Assembly (NCBI GenBank): GCA_022566895.1
Contig: JADFIA010000002.1
Span: 38,340-102,339, forward strand
DNA length: 64,000 nt
Source: Pseudomonadota bacterium
Lineage (GTDB): Bacteria; Pseudomonadota; Alphaproteobacteria; Sphingomonadales; SMXR01
Reading direction: 5' to 3'
Positions 18,648 to 29,100 of this stretch are shown here, in pieces. The position numbers and the translations under genes are program-made. The stretch's first letter is position 1; every line of letters begins with the position of its first letter. Below the pieces are notes generated by a model. The model was not told where the DNA came from. It saw only the letters and a list, made by a program, of their open reading frames with translations, and searched no databases.

Positions 18648-19478
18648 TCAACCCTGGCAGCGGCCGCAGAAGAAGGTTGAGCGGCCCGCCTGGGTGATCT
18701 GTTTCACTTGTCCTCGGCAGCCCTCGGTCTGGCAAGCCAAACCGGCGCGTCCGTAGACCCGGAAGTGGTGCTGAAAATAGCCGGGCTCGCCGTCTGCCCC
18801 GGCAAAGTCCCGGAGGCTGCTTCCGCCGGCCTCGATAGCTTCACAAAGCACATCACGAATGGCGGCGACCAGCCGCTCGGCCTGGCCGGTCGAAATATTG
18901 CAGCATTTGCGCCGTGGGCTGATACCGGCCCGGAACAAGGCTTCCGAGGCGTAGATATTGCCGAGGCCAGCCACCAGCCGTTGATCCAGGAGGGACGGCT
19001 TTATGGCCCCGCGCCGCTTCCCTAGTGCCTTGCCAAGGCTCGGCGCCGAGAGCGCGTTGCCGAGCGGCTCCGGTCCCAGCGTATCCAGCCGAGGGTCCGG
19101 ATCGTCCACCCGCTCGAGAAAATCCATGATCCCGAACCTTCGTGTGTCGTTAAAGACGAGCTGCCGCCCACCCTCGATGGTCATCACCACATGATCATGT
19201 TTTTTGAGCACACGAGCGGTGCTGCTCTCGACCACAAACAGATTTCCCGACATTCCGAGATGAAAAAGAATCGCCCCGCCCCCGGAAAGCTCGAGCAGAA
19301 GATATTTGGCGCGCCTTGAAACCCTTTCGATGCGCTGGCCCTCGACCCGTCGCTCAAAGCCATCCGGCACCGGCGTCCTCAGGTCACGCCTTATCACGTC
19401 GACCTTGCGGATGGTCCGGCCCTCCAGTGCCCGGGCCAAACCGCGGCGTATGGTTTCGACTTCCGGCAATTCCGGCAT
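18648..19478 (-). CDS. mutM: Formamidopyrimidine-DNA glycosylase
   Basis: A 276-residue base-excision enzyme that removes 8-oxoguanine and cleaves the abasic site. The catalytic N-terminus PELPEVETIRRGL is intact, with Pro2 as nucleophile and Glu3. Further blocks are the KYLLLEL lysine region, LGMSGNLFV, DTRRFGIMDF, the H2TH region (LDQRLVAGLGNIYASEALF), and a C-terminal zinc finger with Cys pairs CQTEGC and CGRC. It is divergent from ubiE, with an 81-base gap for both promoters. Confidence 0.97.
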   Translation of the reverse strand: MPELPEVETIRRGLARALEGRTIRKVDVIRRDLRTPVPDGFERRVEGQRIERVSRRAKYLLLELSGGGAILFHLGMSGNLFVVESSTARVLKKHDHVVMTIEGGRQLVFNDTRRFGIMDFLERVDDPDPRLDTLGPEPLGNALSAPSLGKALGKRRGAIKPSLLDQRLVAGLGNIYASEALFRAGISPRRKCCNISTGQAERLVAAIRDVLCEAIEAGGSSLRDFAGADGEPGYFQHHFRVYGRAGLACQTEGCRGQVKQITQAGRSTFFCGRCQG

Positions 19479-19559
19479 TGGTTTTGTCCCAACAAGAGTC
19501 CACTGGCGAAGCCTCAGCCTCTACGCTATGGTCCCGGGCGGATCAAGCGGGTAATTGGC

Positions 19560-20357
19560 ATGAGCAGTAAAGCCAGAGATCAGGTGCCGGACGCCGACGC
19601 GATTGGCCCCGGAGATGGTGGCCCGGAGGGCCAGGATAAGGCCAGACTGGTCGGGCGCATATTCGATCGCGTCGCCGATCGCTACGATCTGATGAACGAT
19701 CTGATGAGCGGCGGTATCCACCGCCTGTGGAAGGAAAGCTTTGTCGATCAGCTGGTGCCACGGCTCGGCGAACGATATCTTGATGTCGCCGGCGGCACCG
19801 GCGATATTGCTTTTCGTGTCCTTGAACGGGTGAAAAAGAGCGGCCGCAAGCAAAATGTGTCCCATACCCAAGTGATCGTCTGCGATATCAACCCCTCGAT
19901 GTTGAGTGTCGGCCGCGACCGGGCTATCGACAGGGGCCTGTTGACTGATTTGTCCTGGGTCACAGGCGACGCCCAGCAACTGCCCTTACCCGACAAATGC
20001 GTAGACGCCTATTCGATCGCTTTCGGCATCCGCAACGTCAGCCACCTGGAACGCGCCCTCGAAGAGGCCTACCGTGTGCTGACACCCGGCGGCGTATTTT
20101 TGTGCCTTGAGTTTTCGAAGGTGGGGGATCGCTTTTTGAAGCGCCTGTATCGCCTTTATGCGGACAACGTAATCCCGATGATTGGCGAATGGGTCACCGG
20201 TAGTCGTCCGAGTTACGAGTATCTGGTCGACAGTATTCGCCGGTTTCCTGATCAGGATACGCTGGCCGGGATGATTACCGAAGCCGGGTTCGGACGCGTC
20301 GCCTATCGTAATCTCTCGGGTGGCGTCGTCGCTATCCATAGCGGTCGGCGTCTCTAA
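19560..20357 (+). CDS. ubiE: Ubiquinone/menaquinone biosynthesis C-methyltransferase
   Basis: A 265-residue SAM-dependent methyltransferase of the ubiquinone pathway. Motifs are VFDRVADRYDLMNDLMSGG (as IFDRVADRYD…), the SAM-binding YLDVAGGTGDIAFRVL, CDINPSMLSVGRDRA, and YSIAFGIRNVSHLERALEE; the C-terminal NLSGGVVAIHSG is diagnostic. It begins an apparent plus-strand operon ubiE–ubiB–coaBC–dut. The ubiB start follows its stop by 13 bases. Confidence 0.96.
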   Translation: MSSKARDQVPDADAIGPGDGGPEGQDKARLVGRIFDRVADRYDLMNDLMSGGIHRLWKESFVDQLVPRLGERYLDVAGGTGDIAFRVLERVKKSGRKQNVSHTQVIVCDINPSMLSVGRDRAIDRGLLTDLSWVTGDAQQLPLPDKCVDAYSIAFGIRNVSHLERALEEAYRVLTPGGVFLCLEFSKVGDRFLKRLYRLYADNVIPMIGEWVTGSRPSYEYLVDSIRRFPDQDTLAGMITEAGFGRVAYRNLSGGVVAIHSGRRL

Positions 20358-20370
20358 GGCGGAGGCTCAG

Positions 20371-21810
20371 GTGATCCAGGCAACCCGACACGGTATCCGG
20401 CTTCTCACGGCTTTTCGCAAGCTGGCGGCCTATGACGCCCTGTTTGCCCTCCATGCGGCGGAGGTGGAGATTCCGTTGCTCGGCCTGGCGCGACGGCTCT
20501 TTTGTTGGGGCGTGACAAAAATCGATAAGGTAGAGGGCCTGCGTCCGGGGGAACGGCTGGCCCTGGCGTTGCCGGCCATGGGCCCGGCTTTTATCAAACT
20601 TGGCCAGACGCTCTCGACGCGGCCCGACATTCTGGGCAAAGAGGTGGCCGCCGACCTCGCGGGACTGCAAGACCGCTTGGAGCCATTTTCGTTCCCTGAA
20701 GTAAAGAAAGCCCTCGCCGCCGCCTTCGATCAGGACACCGACGCCCTATTTCCCTCTTTCGACCAGGAAGCGGTGGCCGCCGCATCGATCGCCCAGGTCC
20801 ACTTTGCCACCACTGCCGATGGTGACGAAGTGGCGGTCAAGATCTTGCGGCCAGGGATCGAGGACCAATTCGCAAGGGATCTCGCGAGCTTTGAGTGGGC
20901 GGCCGGGCTTTTAGAGCGCTGGGTGTCAGCGAGCCGGCGCCTAAAGCCGCGCGAAATTGTTGGGCTGCTGGCCAAAACCGTGGCGGTAGAAATGGATTTG
21001 CGCATGGAGGCGGCGGCAGCCTCGGAGTTGGCTGAGAATATGCAAGGCGAGCAGGACTACCGGGTACCTAAGGTTTATTGGCAGCACACCTCGAAGCGGG
21101 TCCTGACCCTCGAGCGGATCAAGGGGATTCCGATTTACGACCGCGCTGCAATCGTCAAGGCCGGGCATGAGCCGGCAAAGCTGGCGGCGGCCATCGTGCG
21201 GCTGTTCTTGACCCAGTGTATTCGGGACGGCTTTTTTCATGCCGATCTGCATTCGGGAAATTTGTTCGTGGCCGCCGACGGCGCTATCCTGCCGGTCGAT
21301 TTCGGCATTATGGGCCGCCTCGACCGACCGACTCGCCGATTTCTGGCCGAGATTCTCTGGGGCTTCCATAATGGGGATTATGAGCGCGTGGCCGAGGTTC
21401 ACTTTGAGGCCGGCTACGTGCCGGCCGATCAATCGGTGGCCCTGTTCGCCCAGGGTTTAAGGGCCATGCTCGAGCCGATCAAGGGCTTGCCGATCCACGA
21501 AATTTCGTTCGGCCGATTGCTGGCCCGGCTTCTCGAGACCACCGCTACCTTTTCGATGGAGACCCAACCGCAGCTGCTGGTTATGCAGCGGGCCATGGTG
21601 ATGTCAGAGGGGCTGGCAATGCAACTCGACCCGGATGCCAACATGTGGGGGCTGTCGCGCCCGGTGCTCGAGCGGCTGATCAAGGAGGTCCACAGTCCGC
21701 TGCCCGAATTATTGAAAACATTAAAGCGGTTGCGCCGCTTGGCAACCCGGCTGCCCGAATTTCTGGAGCGGCTCGATGCCTTGCTGACCAACCCTGAAAA
21801 GCCCGGGTAA
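20371..21810 (+). CDS. ubiB: UbiB family protein kinase-like ubiquinone biosynthesis protein
   Basis: A 479-residue atypical kinase/ATPase required for ubiquinone synthesis. The GTG at 20371 has GGAGG six bases upstream; the frame runs further upstream through ubiE and is not used. Diagnostic blocks are PAMGPAFIKLGQTLSTRPD (KxGQ motif), AAASIAQVHFA (Ala-rich loop), VAVKILRPG, the catalytic FFHADLHSGNLFV, and VDFGIMGRL. Other members carry C-terminal transmembrane helices; here the tail after residue 430 is not clearly membrane-spanning. Confidence 0.95.
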   Translation: MIQATRHGIRLLTAFRKLAAYDALFALHAAEVEIPLLGLARRLFCWGVTKIDKVEGLRPGERLALALPAMGPAFIKLGQTLSTRPDILGKEVAADLAGLQDRLEPFSFPEVKKALAAAFDQDTDALFPSFDQEAVAAASIAQVHFATTADGDEVAVKILRPGIEDQFARDLASFEWAAGLLERWVSASRRLKPREIVGLLAKTVAVEMDLRMEAAAASELAENMQGEQDYRVPKVYWQHTSKRVLTLERIKGIPIYDRAAIVKAGHEPAKLAAAIVRLFLTQCIRDGFFHADLHSGNLFVAADGAILPVDFGIMGRLDRPTRRFLAEILWGFHNGDYERVAEVHFEAGYVPADQSVALFAQGLRAMLEPIKGLPIHEISFGRLLARLLETTATFSMETQPQLLVMQRAMVMSEGLAMQLDPDANMWGLSRPVLERLIKEVHSPLPELLKTLKRLRRLATRLPEFLERLDALLTNPEKPG

Positions 21811-21937
21811 TATGACCCCCACCGTTCTGAGTTGAAAAAGGCCGTGCGATGCCATATTTATGTGCCTCGCCCCGGGGTTACAGCTTTGGCGCCCCGAGGG
21901 GCCGCGAAAATTCGGCCGGCGATAGCGGAGCAAAAGC

Positions 21938-23149
21938 ATGCTGAAGGACAAATCCGTCCTGTTGATCATTGGCGGCGGTATCGCCGCCTATAAATCGCTC
22001 GAGCTGATCCGGCGGCTTCGTGATCTTGGAGCCGAGGTACGCTGCATTCTGACCGCCGGCGGCAGCGAGTTTATTACCGCCCTGTCGGTGGCCAGTCTTA
22101 GCGGCCACCCGGTCTACGCGGATTTATTTTCTCTAAAGGACGAGACCGAGATGGGACATATCCGCCTGTCGCGGGAAGCAGACCTTTTGGTGGTGGCGCC
22201 GGCAACCGCAAATCTGATGGCCAAAATGGTCGCCGGCGCGGCCGAAGATCTGGCTACCACGACCCTTCTTGCGGCCGACAAGCCGGTTCTCTTGTGCCCG
22301 TCGATGAATGTCGAGATGTGGAAAAAGCCGTCGACCCGAAGAAACGTCCTGCAGCTCTTGGAAGACGGCGTTTTATTGGTCGGCCCCGAAGCCGGCGATC
22401 TGGCCTGCGGCGAGGTAGGCATGGGTCGGATGGCCGAGGTCGACGAAATTGTCGACGCGGTGGTTGATCAATTAACGCCCCGAGCGCGCATCCTTGAGGG
22501 TCACCGCGCCCTGGTTACCGCCGGACCGACCCATGAACCGATCGATCCGGTTCGCTATTTGGCCAACCGCTCGTCAGGAAAACAGGGCTATGCGATGGCG
22601 GCAGCTCTTTCAGAGCTCGGCGCCGAGACTGTGCTCGTCTCCGGTCCGACGATGCTCCCGCCGCCAGCCGGCGTGCAACGGCAGTCGGTTGAGACGGCCC
22701 AGGAAATGCTCGAGGCCTGCCTTGAGGCCCTGCCGGTCGATGTCGCGGTTTGTGTAGCTGCAGTCGGCGACTGGCGCGTCTCATTGGATGCTCCTCAAAA
22801 GCTCAAGAAGCGCGGCAAACGGCCGCCAACCCTGAAACTGGTCGAGAACCCGGATATTCTCTCACGGCTGTCCGAACCCTCGAACCGGCGGCCCGAACTT
22901 GTGGTGGGATTTGCCGCCGAGACCGAAAATGTGGTGCCCTTCGCGGCCGAGAAACGAAAGCGCAAGGGTTGCGATTGGATCGTCGCCAACGACGTCTCGA
23001 CGGCCGGCGGCGCGATGGGCGGCAATACCAATGAGGTTCACCTGATTACTGAGACCGGGACCGAATCCTGGCCGCGGGCCGGCAAGGCGGCAATAGCCAG
23101 AGAACTGGCCCAAAGGATCGCCCATTATCTTAACCACGAGGCCGTCTGA
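21938..23149 (+). CDS. coaBC: Phosphopantothenoylcysteine decarboxylase / phosphopantothenate–cysteine ligase
   Basis: A 403-residue bifunctional coenzyme A enzyme. The CoaC flavoprotein half has [38 protein letters not shown] and CPSMNVEMW, plus the substrate-clamp Cys region ([14 protein letters not shown]). The CoaB half has [40 protein letters not shown] and VGFAAETEN, with NDVS near the end. Its TGA overlaps the dut ATG, so the two are translationally coupled, a pairing common in bacteria. Confidence 0.97.
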   Translation: MLKDKSVLLIIGGGIAAYKSLELIRRLRDLGAEVRCILTAGGSEFITALSVASLSGHPVYADLFSLKDETEMGHIRLSREADLLVVAPATANLMAKMVAGAAEDLATTTLLAADKPVLLCPSMNVEMWKKPSTRRNVLQLLEDGVLLVGPEAGDLACGEVGMGRMAEVDEIVDAVVDQLTPRARILEGHRALVTAGPTHEPIDPVRYLANRSSGKQGYAMAAALSELGAETVLVSGPTMLPPPAGVQRQSVETAQEMLEACLEALPVDVAVCVAAVGDWRVSLDAPQKLKKRGKRPPTLKLVENPDILSRLSEPSNRRPELVVGFAAETENVVPFAAEKRKRKGCDWIVANDVSTAGGAMGGNTNEVHLITETGTESWPRAGKAAIARELAQRIAHYLNHEAV

Positions 23150-23637
23150 TGAGCGCTGTGCCGACGATCGAGGTCGGGTTTAAACGTCTTGATCACGGTA
23201 GGGGCCTCGATCAACCTTCATATGAGAGTGGCCAAAGCGCCGGCATGGACCTGCCGGCCGCGGTGCCCGAAGGCGAACCGCTAACGCTGGCGCCCGGCAA
23301 GAGAGCGCTGGTGCCGACCGGCTTTGCAATTGCCCTGGCACCGGGTTTTGAAGCGCAGATTCGGCCGCGATCCGGCCTGGCCGTCAAGTACGGCGTGACG
23401 GTCCTGAATGCGCCGGGCACGGTCGATGCGGACTACCGCGGCGAGGTCAAGGTGATCCTGGCCAATCTCGGGGACCAACCCTTCGTCGTTGAGCGGGGCA
23501 TGCGGATCGCGCAAATGGTCGTCGCGCCGGTCACCCAGGCGGTGCTTATCGAGCGCCATGAATTGGACGATACTCACCGGGGCGACGGCGGATTTGGCTC
23601 GACCGGCCTCAAGTCAAGTGGCGGCAGCGGGGCTTGA
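23149..23637 (+). CDS. dut: Deoxyuridine 5'-triphosphate nucleotidohydrolase
   Basis: A 162-residue trimeric dUTPase that converts dUTP to dUMP, keeping uracil out of DNA. All five motifs are visible: [42 protein letters not shown], and the C-terminal [10 protein letters not shown] arm. The ATG overlaps the coaBC stop. A MoeB/ThiF-type gene follows 31 bases later. Confidence 0.97.
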   Translation: MSAVPTIEVGFKRLDHGRGLDQPSYESGQSAGMDLPAAVPEGEPLTLAPGKRALVPTGFAIALAPGFEAQIRPRSGLAVKYGVTVLNAPGTVDADYRGEVKVILANLGDQPFVVERGMRIAQMVVAPVTQAVLIERHELDDTHRGDGGFGSTGLKSSGGSGA

Positions 23638-23668
23638 CCGGAAACCCGGCCTCGGTATCAATGCACCC

Positions 23669-24457
23669 ATGGACCTACGTGACGATCAGCTCGAACGCTA
23701 CGCCCGCCACATTATCTTGAAAGAAGTCGGCGGTAGCGGTCAGATCAAACTGCTGGAAAGCGCTGTGCTGATCGTTGGTGCGGGTGGTCTCGGTACGCCT
23801 CTGGCGACCTATCTGGCGGCGGCCGGCGTGGGCACCATTGGCATTGTTGATTCGGATACCGTCGATCGCTCGAACCTGCAACGGCAGATCTTGTTCTCGG
23901 AGGACGACATTGGCCGGCCCAAGGTCGAGGTGGCAAAACAAGCGCTGGCGAAAATCAATCCGGACGTTCGGGTAAAAGCCTTCAAGATGCGGCTTGATGC
24001 TTCAAATGCCGAGGAAATTTTTAACGGTTTCGATCTGATCGCCGACGGCTGCGATAATTTTGAGACCCGGCTGGTCGTCAACGATGCTGCGATCGCAGCC
24101 CGGAAACCCTTGGTATCAGCAGCTCTTGCACCCTTTGAGGGGCAGCTTTCGACATTCAAGCCGCACCAGACGGCGCCCGATGGAAAGCCTTGGCCCTGCT
24201 ATCGATGTCTGGTCGCCTCGGCCCCCGAAGTAGCCGAGCGCGGTTGCTCGGAACAGGGCATATTGGGTGCCGTGGCCGGCGTCCTCGGAACCATGCAGGC
24301 GCTTGAAGTTCTCAAAGAGCTTCTGTCGATCGGCGAGAGTCTGGCCGGTCAGCTTTTGATTGTCGACGGTCTGACCTTCAAGGTTCGCTCGATCCTTCTG
24401 CCGGCCGATCCGGCCTGTCCGGGCTGTAGTCATTTGCATGCAGATTCGGACGCTTGA
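23669..24457 (+). CDS. HesA/MoeB/ThiF family adenylyltransferase
   Basis: A 262-residue E1-like enzyme that adenylates the C-terminus of a ubiquitin-like sulfur carrier (MoaD or ThiS). The start is ATG 23669; the longer frame reads through dut. Features are the nucleotide-binding loop VGAGGLGTPLATYLAAAGVG, VDRSNLQRQILF, GRPKVEVAKQAL, DGCDNFETRL, the zinc-ligand pairs CYRC and CPGC, and the catalytic region GCSEQGILGAVAGVLG. No rhodanese domain is present. Whether it serves molybdopterin (MoeB) or thiamine (ThiF) cannot be decided, because no carrier gene is nearby. Confidence 0.9.
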   Translation: MDLRDDQLERYARHIILKEVGGSGQIKLLESAVLIVGAGGLGTPLATYLAAAGVGTIGIVDSDTVDRSNLQRQILFSEDDIGRPKVEVAKQALAKINPDVRVKAFKMRLDASNAEEIFNGFDLIADGCDNFETRLVVNDAAIAARKPLVSAALAPFEGQLSTFKPHQTAPDGKPWPCYRCLVASAPEVAERGCSEQGILGAVAGVLGTMQALEVLKELLSIGESLAGQLLIVDGLTFKVRSILLPADPACPGCSHLHADSDA

Positions 24458-24518
24458 CGGGGCCTTGACCGGCCGCAATGCAGCAGGGCATATAGGCGCC
24501 AAGACATGGGAAACAGCA

Positions 24519-25037
24519 ATGAATTCAGGCGCCAAATTTCTTTTGATCGCGGTCGTGGTGGGGATCCTAAATTTGCCCGCTCAGGCCCAAACCATCATCC
24601 GCAAGGAACAAACCTTGGGCGCCTCGGGCCTGCCAACGCCGCGCTTTGTCTCGCTGAACGTATCAAAGGCTAACATGCGTAGCGGGCCAGGCGAGCAATA
24701 TCCGATTCTGTGGGTTTACGTACGCAACACCTTGCCGCTTGAAGTGACCGACGAATATGGCGCTTGGCGGCGAATCCGGGACAATGAGGGGACCACCGGT
24801 TGGATGCACGGCGCTTTGCTTTCGGGTCGGCGCAGCGGGATCATTTCTGGGGCGACGAGAATTCTTTACGCGGACCCGGATACAAAATCGAAAGCCCTGC
24901 TCAGGAGCGAGCCGGGTGTGATTCTGTCGATCGAGTCCTGCGAGAACGACTGGTGCGAGGTGAAGATTCGCGGGCGTAGCGGCTGGATCCCTCAAGAGCA
25001 TTTCTGGGGCACCTATGCCAATGAAAGTATACGCTAG
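24519..25037 (+). CDS. Exported bacterial SH3-domain protein
   Basis: A 172-residue periplasmic protein. The ATG at 24519 gives a clear signal peptide (FLLIAVVVGILNLPAQAQ). Two SH3-like repeats follow: VSLNVSKANMRSGPGEQYPI…WRRIRDNEGTTGWMH, and RSEPGVILSIESCENDWCEV…GRSGWIPQEHFWG. Such domains often bind peptidoglycan or peptides. It is a known alphaproteobacterial type, often seen near D-2-hydroxyacid dehydrogenase genes, though none is here. The Shine-Dalgarno is weak. It ends seven bases from the convergent NPD-type gene. Confidence 0.85.
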   Translation: MNSGAKFLLIAVVVGILNLPAQAQTIIRKEQTLGASGLPTPRFVSLNVSKANMRSGPGEQYPILWVYVRNTLPLEVTDEYGAWRRIRDNEGTTGWMHGALLSGRRSGIISGATRILYADPDTKSKALLRSEPGVILSIESCENDWCEVKIRGRSGWIPQEHFWGTYANESIR

Positions 25038-25043
25038 AACCGC

Positions 25044-26465
25044 CTAATCGCCGGTCTGGATGCGCTCGACCAGTTGCTTGACGGTCGGCACGAAGCCATT
25101 CGAGTAGAACGGATCCTTCCGGAAATTAAAGGCGTTGTGGCCGGCAAACATCAAGTTTTCCTGGATGCTGCCATTATGGGCAATGTCCTGAAGCGTTTTT
25201 TGAATGCAGAAGCTGCGCGGATCCGCCTTGCGGCCGCTCGAGTGCTTTTCATTGTCGGCCCAGTTGGAAAACAGACACTGCGACAAACAACCCATGCAGT
25301 CGACCTGATCGCGGCGAATGCTCTCGCGGCGCTCCCGCGTAACAAAAATCAGGGTCTGGTCCGGAGTCCTAAGGGCCTCAGTATACCCCATTTTCATCCA
25401 CTTCTTGCCGCGCAATAGATCACCGGGCGTCACATAGACCGGGCGGGCCCGCACCAGCTTCAGCTCTGCCGTATGATCGCCAACCTCCTCGATACTGAAA
25501 GCGATCTGGCGCTCGTTTCGCTCTTCCAGCTCTTTCAAATAGTTGTTCCTGACCGCCGACGAATAAAATCCGGTGGGACTGAAGCGGTGCAGCAGGACGT
25601 CGCCATCTTTCAACGTCATCAGCCGTTCTTTCCAGGCGTCCGAGATCGGGCTTTCCTTGGTCAAAAGCGCCCGGGTTCCGAACTGGAAGGCCACCGGTCC
25701 CAATTCTTTGCTATCGATCCAGTCTTCCCAGTCTCTCAGGTACCAGACCCCGCCGGCCATGATGATCGGCGTCTCGTCGAGTCCAAATTCGCGCATCCGC
25801 TCGCGCAGAAGGCGGACCCGCGGATAGGGGTCCTCCGGCACCTTGGGGTCCTCTTGGTTCGAAAGACCGTTGTGACCGCCGGCCAGCCAAGGGTCTTCGT
25901 AAACCACGGCGCCTAGGAAATCGGCGAACTTCCGGTAAGCCCGCTTCCACAGCGCCGAAAAGGCGCGGGCCGATGAAATGATCGGGTAATAATGCACACC
26001 GTAACCCGAGCAGATTTCGGCCAGTTTATAGGGCATGCCGGCACCGCAAGTGACCCCGTGCACGAGGCCCTTGGTGCGTTCGAGCACCGCGTGCAAGATC
26101 CGTTCCGCCGCCCCCATCTCCCACAGGATATTGATGTTGAGGCTGCCGCTGCCGTTTCTCAGCTCATGCGCTTTTTTGACCTGCGTCACACCGCCGTCAA
26201 TGGCGTATTTTACAAGTTCGTTGTGACGATCCAGACGCGTCCGGCCGTGATAGATCTGCGGGACCGGATTTCCTGCATCATCGCAGAAATCCGCATTGAC
26301 CGCGGAAATCGTCCCGATGCCTCCGGCCAGCGCCCAGGGGCCCGAGCTGAGACCCGAGGATATGGAAATCCCTTTGCCGCCTTCGATCAGCGGCAGAACT
26401 TCCCGTCCGCCAAGACGTATGGAATTCAACGGCTTCATCTGTCTACTTTTGGTCTTGTCCTCCAT
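25044..26465 (-). CDS. NPD-family (2-nitropropane dioxygenase-like) flavoprotein
   Basis: A 473-residue predicted FMN-binding TIM-barrel enzyme of the nitronate monooxygenase/enoyl-reductase superfamily. The frame extends upstream into pnp, so the ATG at 26465, 19 bases after the pnp stop, is taken; an ATG at 26438 is an alternative. Features are the early glycine-rich segment GKGISISSGLSSGPWALAGG, the phosphate-binding-like PIIMAGGVWYLRDW and FGTRALLTKESP, and a C-terminal cysteine group CMGCLSQC with later single Cys. It is longer than typical nitronate monooxygenases. The substrate is unknown. Confidence 0.8.
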   Translation of the reverse strand: MEDKTKSRQMKPLNSIRLGGREVLPLIEGGKGISISSGLSSGPWALAGGIGTISAVNADFCDDAGNPVPQIYHGRTRLDRHNELVKYAIDGGVTQVKKAHELRNGSGSLNINILWEMGAAERILHAVLERTKGLVHGVTCGAGMPYKLAEICSGYGVHYYPIISSARAFSALWKRAYRKFADFLGAVVYEDPWLAGGHNGLSNQEDPKVPEDPYPRVRLLRERMREFGLDETPIIMAGGVWYLRDWEDWIDSKELGPVAFQFGTRALLTKESPISDAWKERLMTLKDGDVLLHRFSPTGFYSSAVRNNYLKELEERNERQIAFSIEEVGDHTAELKLVRARPVYVTPGDLLRGKKWMKMGYTEALRTPDQTLIFVTRERRESIRRDQVDCMGCLSQCLFSNWADNEKHSSGRKADPRSFCIQKTLQDIAHNGSIQENLMFAGHNAFNFRKDPFYSNGFVPTVKQLVERIQTGD

Positions 26466-26484
26466 TGGACCGAAGGGCCTTCGA

Positions 26485-28629
26485 CTAGGCCCGTCGTCCT
26501 CTGCGCGGCGATCTCGGCGGCCTGTCGTCTTCAATCTCCTCGCCGGTCTCCTGGTTGACCAAACGCATCGAAAGCCGAACCTTGCCCCGATCGTCGATAT
26601 CAAGGACCTTTACCTTTACCACATCCCCTTCGCTGACAACATCACCGACCGTATTTACCCGGTGAGCGGCCAGCTCGCTGATGTGTACAAGCCCGTCGCG
26701 GCTGCCGAAAAAGTTCACAAAAGCGCCGAAATCCATGATCTTGACGACTTTGCCTTCATAAATGACACCGATTTCCGGCTCTGAGGTAATGCTCTTGATC
26801 CAGTCGATAGCTGCCGTTATCGCCTCGTAATCGGCGCTTGCCACCTTGATCGTGCCGTCGTCTTCAATATCGATCTTGGCGCCCGTGGTCTCGACGATCT
26901 CGCGGATGACCTTGCCGCCGGTTCCGATGACTTCGCGGATTTTATCCTTCGGAATGACAATCGTCTCGATGCGCGGCGCATGCCGGCTAAGCTCGCTGCG
27001 GGCTGTGGTCAGCGCGTTGCCCATTTCGCTAAGGATATGCAGCCGCCCCTCGTTGGCCTGGGCCAGCGCCTGCTTCATGATCGCCTCGGTAATCCCAGCG
27101 ATTTTGATGTCCATCTGCAGAGCGGTGATGCCCTCGGTGGTGCCGGCAACCTTGAAATCCATGTCCCCAAGATGATCCTCGTCACCGAGAATATCAGAAA
27201 GGATGGCATAATCGTCGCCTTCTTTGATCAGGCCCATGGCGATACCGGATACCGGCCTGACCAGCGGGATGCCTGCATCCATCATCGACAACGAGGCACC
27301 ACAAACCGTTGCCATTGAGGATGAGCCGTTAGATTCGGTGATTTCTGAGACGATCCGGATCGTATAAGGGAAGTCCTCCTTAGACGGCATGACCGCGCGC
27401 ACGGCCCGCCAACCGAGTTTGCCGTGACCAACCTCACGACGGCCGGTAAAGCCGATCCGGCCGGTTTCGCCCACCGAATAGGGCGGGAAATTGTAATGCA
27501 AGAGGAAGGTTTCCCTGTAGCCGCCTTCGAGAGCGTCGATAATCTGCTCGTCATCGCCGGTTCCCAAGGTAGAGACCACCAAAGCCTGGGTTTCGCCGCG
27601 GGTAAACAGGGCGCTACCATGAGCTCTCGGCAAGACGCCGACTGCACATGAAATCGGCCGGACCTCGTCAAGCCTTCTGCCATCAATACGACTGCCGGTC
27701 TTCAGAATATTGCCGCGCACGATATCTTTTTCCATCGACTTGAGGATGCCGGCGATGACCTGTTCGTCATACTCCTCACTTTCGGCGTAGGCCTGCTGGG
27801 CGCTCGCCCGAACAGCCGCCAATTTATTGGTCCGGGTCTGTTTGACCGTCTCTTTATAGGCATCGCGAAGTCCGGATTCGGCCATTTTTGCAATGTCGGC
27901 TTGGAGTTTGCCGAGGTCTTGTTCTTCCTTGAGATCCCATGGATCCTTGGCGCAATCCTCGGCCAGCGAGATAATCGCTTCGATGACCGGCTGCATTTGG
28001 CTATGGCCGAACATCACCGCGCCGAGCATCACTTCTTCCGAAAGCTCCTTGGCCTCTGATTCGACCATCAAGACGGCAGAAGCAGTTCCGGCGACCACGA
28101 GGTTAAGCGCACTTTCCTCCAACTCGGTGCGGATCGGGTTCAGTACATAGTCGCCGCCGACAAAGCCGACTCTCGCGCCACCGATTGGCCCGAAGAACGG
28201 AATCCCTGAAAGCGTCAGAGCCGCACTGGCGCCGATCAAGGCGACGATATCCGGATCGTTTTCCAGATCGTGGCTCAGGACCGTTGCAACGACTTGGGTA
28301 TCGTTGCGGAATGAATCCGGAAACAGCGGCCGGATCGGTCGGTCGATCAGCCGGCTGGTTAAGGTTTCCTTCTCTGAGGGGCGTCCCTCGCGTTTAAAAA
28401 AGCCGCCCGGTATTTTGCCGGCAGCGTAGGTTCTCTCCATATAATTTACCGTCAGCGGGAAAAAATCCCGCCCCGGCCTGGCCGTGCGTTCGGCAACGGC
28501 CGTACACAAAACGGCGGTTTCGCCGTAGGTGACCAGGACGGCTCCATCCGCCTGACGGGCGATCCGTCCGGTCTCGATCGACAACGTCCGTCCGCCCCAT
28601 TCGATTTCTATCTTTTTCGTATTAAACAT
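26485..28629 (-). CDS. pnp: Polyribonucleotide nucleotidyltransferase (PNPase)
   Basis: A 714-residue 3'-to-5' phosphorolytic exoribonuclease of the degradosome. It has two RNase PH-like domains ([52 protein letters not shown]), a KH domain ([17 protein letters not shown]) and an S1 domain ([20 protein letters not shown]). It lies downstream of rpsO in the universal rpsO–pnp order. The long hairpin between them is a likely RNase III-type control site. Confidence 0.98.
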   Translation of the reverse strand: MFNTKKIEIEWGGRTLSIETGRIARQADGAVLVTYGETAVLCTAVAERTARPGRDFFPLTVNYMERTYAAGKIPGGFFKREGRPSEKETLTSRLIDRPIRPLFPDSFRNDTQVVATVLSHDLENDPDIVALIGASAALTLSGIPFFGPIGGARVGFVGGDYVLNPIRTELEESALNLVVAGTASAVLMVESEAKELSEEVMLGAVMFGHSQMQPVIEAIISLAEDCAKDPWDLKEEQDLGKLQADIAKMAESGLRDAYKETVKQTRTNKLAAVRASAQQAYAESEEYDEQVIAGILKSMEKDIVRGNILKTGSRIDGRRLDEVRPISCAVGVLPRAHGSALFTRGETQALVVSTLGTGDDEQIIDALEGGYRETFLLHYNFPPYSVGETGRIGFTGRREVGHGKLGWRAVRAVMPSKEDFPYTIRIVSEITESNGSSSMATVCGASLSMMDAGIPLVRPVSGIAMGLIKEGDDYAILSDILGDEDHLGDMDFKVAGTTEGITALQMDIKIAGITEAIMKQALAQANEGRLHILSEMGNALTTARSELSRHAPRIETIVIPKDKIREVIGTGGKVIREIVETTGAKIDIEDDGTIKVASADYEAITAAIDWIKSITSEPEIGVIYEGKVVKIMDFGAFVNFFGSRDGLVHISELAAHRVNTVGDVVSEGDVVKVKVLDIDDRGKVRLSMRLVNQETGEEIEDDRPPRSPRRGRRA

Positions 28630-28777
28630 TTTCCAACCTAATCTTGTCCGGATCCCGGCGGTTCTTCCTTAAAGCACTCGCCCCGGACCCTATTTGCCAG
28701 AAACCCTTGTCCCTGGTCCTCTTTGGCCGGCTTTAGATAAGTCGCGGCCCCTTCGGACAACCATTTGCCCTAAATCA

Positions 28778-28813
28778 CCTTGGCCGAGGCGGATATTCCG
28801 CACCCGGCCAAGG
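28778..28813 (-). promoter_or_regulatory. Long interrupted hairpin between rpsO and pnp
   Basis: The outer arms CCTTGGCCG (28778–28786) and CGGCCAAGG (28805–28813) pair over 9 bp. The inner arms GCGGA (28789–28793) and TCCGC (28797–28801) pair over 5 bp around a 3-base loop. It starts seven bases after the rpsO stop. In E. coli this interval holds the rpsO terminator and the RNase III site that controls pnp; this is probably the counterpart. No T-run follows. Confidence 0.75.
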
Positions 28814-28819
28814 CTAAAT

Positions 28820-29089
28820 TTACTTTCGCAATCCTAGGCGCCCGATCAGGGCCCTGTAACGTTCTTCATCTTTGACTTTGAGATAATCGAGAAGCCGTCG
28901 CCGGTGGTTCACCATCTTCAGCAACCCGCGACGGGAATGGTTATCCTTCTTGTGTTCCTTGAAATGTTCGGTCAGATTCAAGATTCGCTCGGTCAGGATT
29001 GCTGCTTGAACTTCTGGCGAACCCGTATCTCCTTTTTGCGTGGCAAACTCCTTGATGAGTGCCACCTTCCTCTCGGCAGTGATCGACAT
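28820..29089 (-). CDS. rpsO: 30S ribosomal protein S15
   Basis: An 89-residue protein that binds 16S rRNA helices in the central domain. The ATG at 29089 is selected from three successive start-like codons because AGGAG is six bases upstream and the family begins MSITAERK. The core [36 protein letters not shown] and the end [12 protein letters not shown] are typical. It follows truB by 11 bases and precedes pnp. Confidence 0.97.
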   Translation of the reverse strand: MSITAERKVALIKEFATQKGDTGSPEVQAAILTERILNLTEHFKEHKKDNHSRRGLLKMVNHRRRLLDYLKVKDEERYRALIGRLGLRK

Positions 29090-29100
29090 CATCAACTCCT

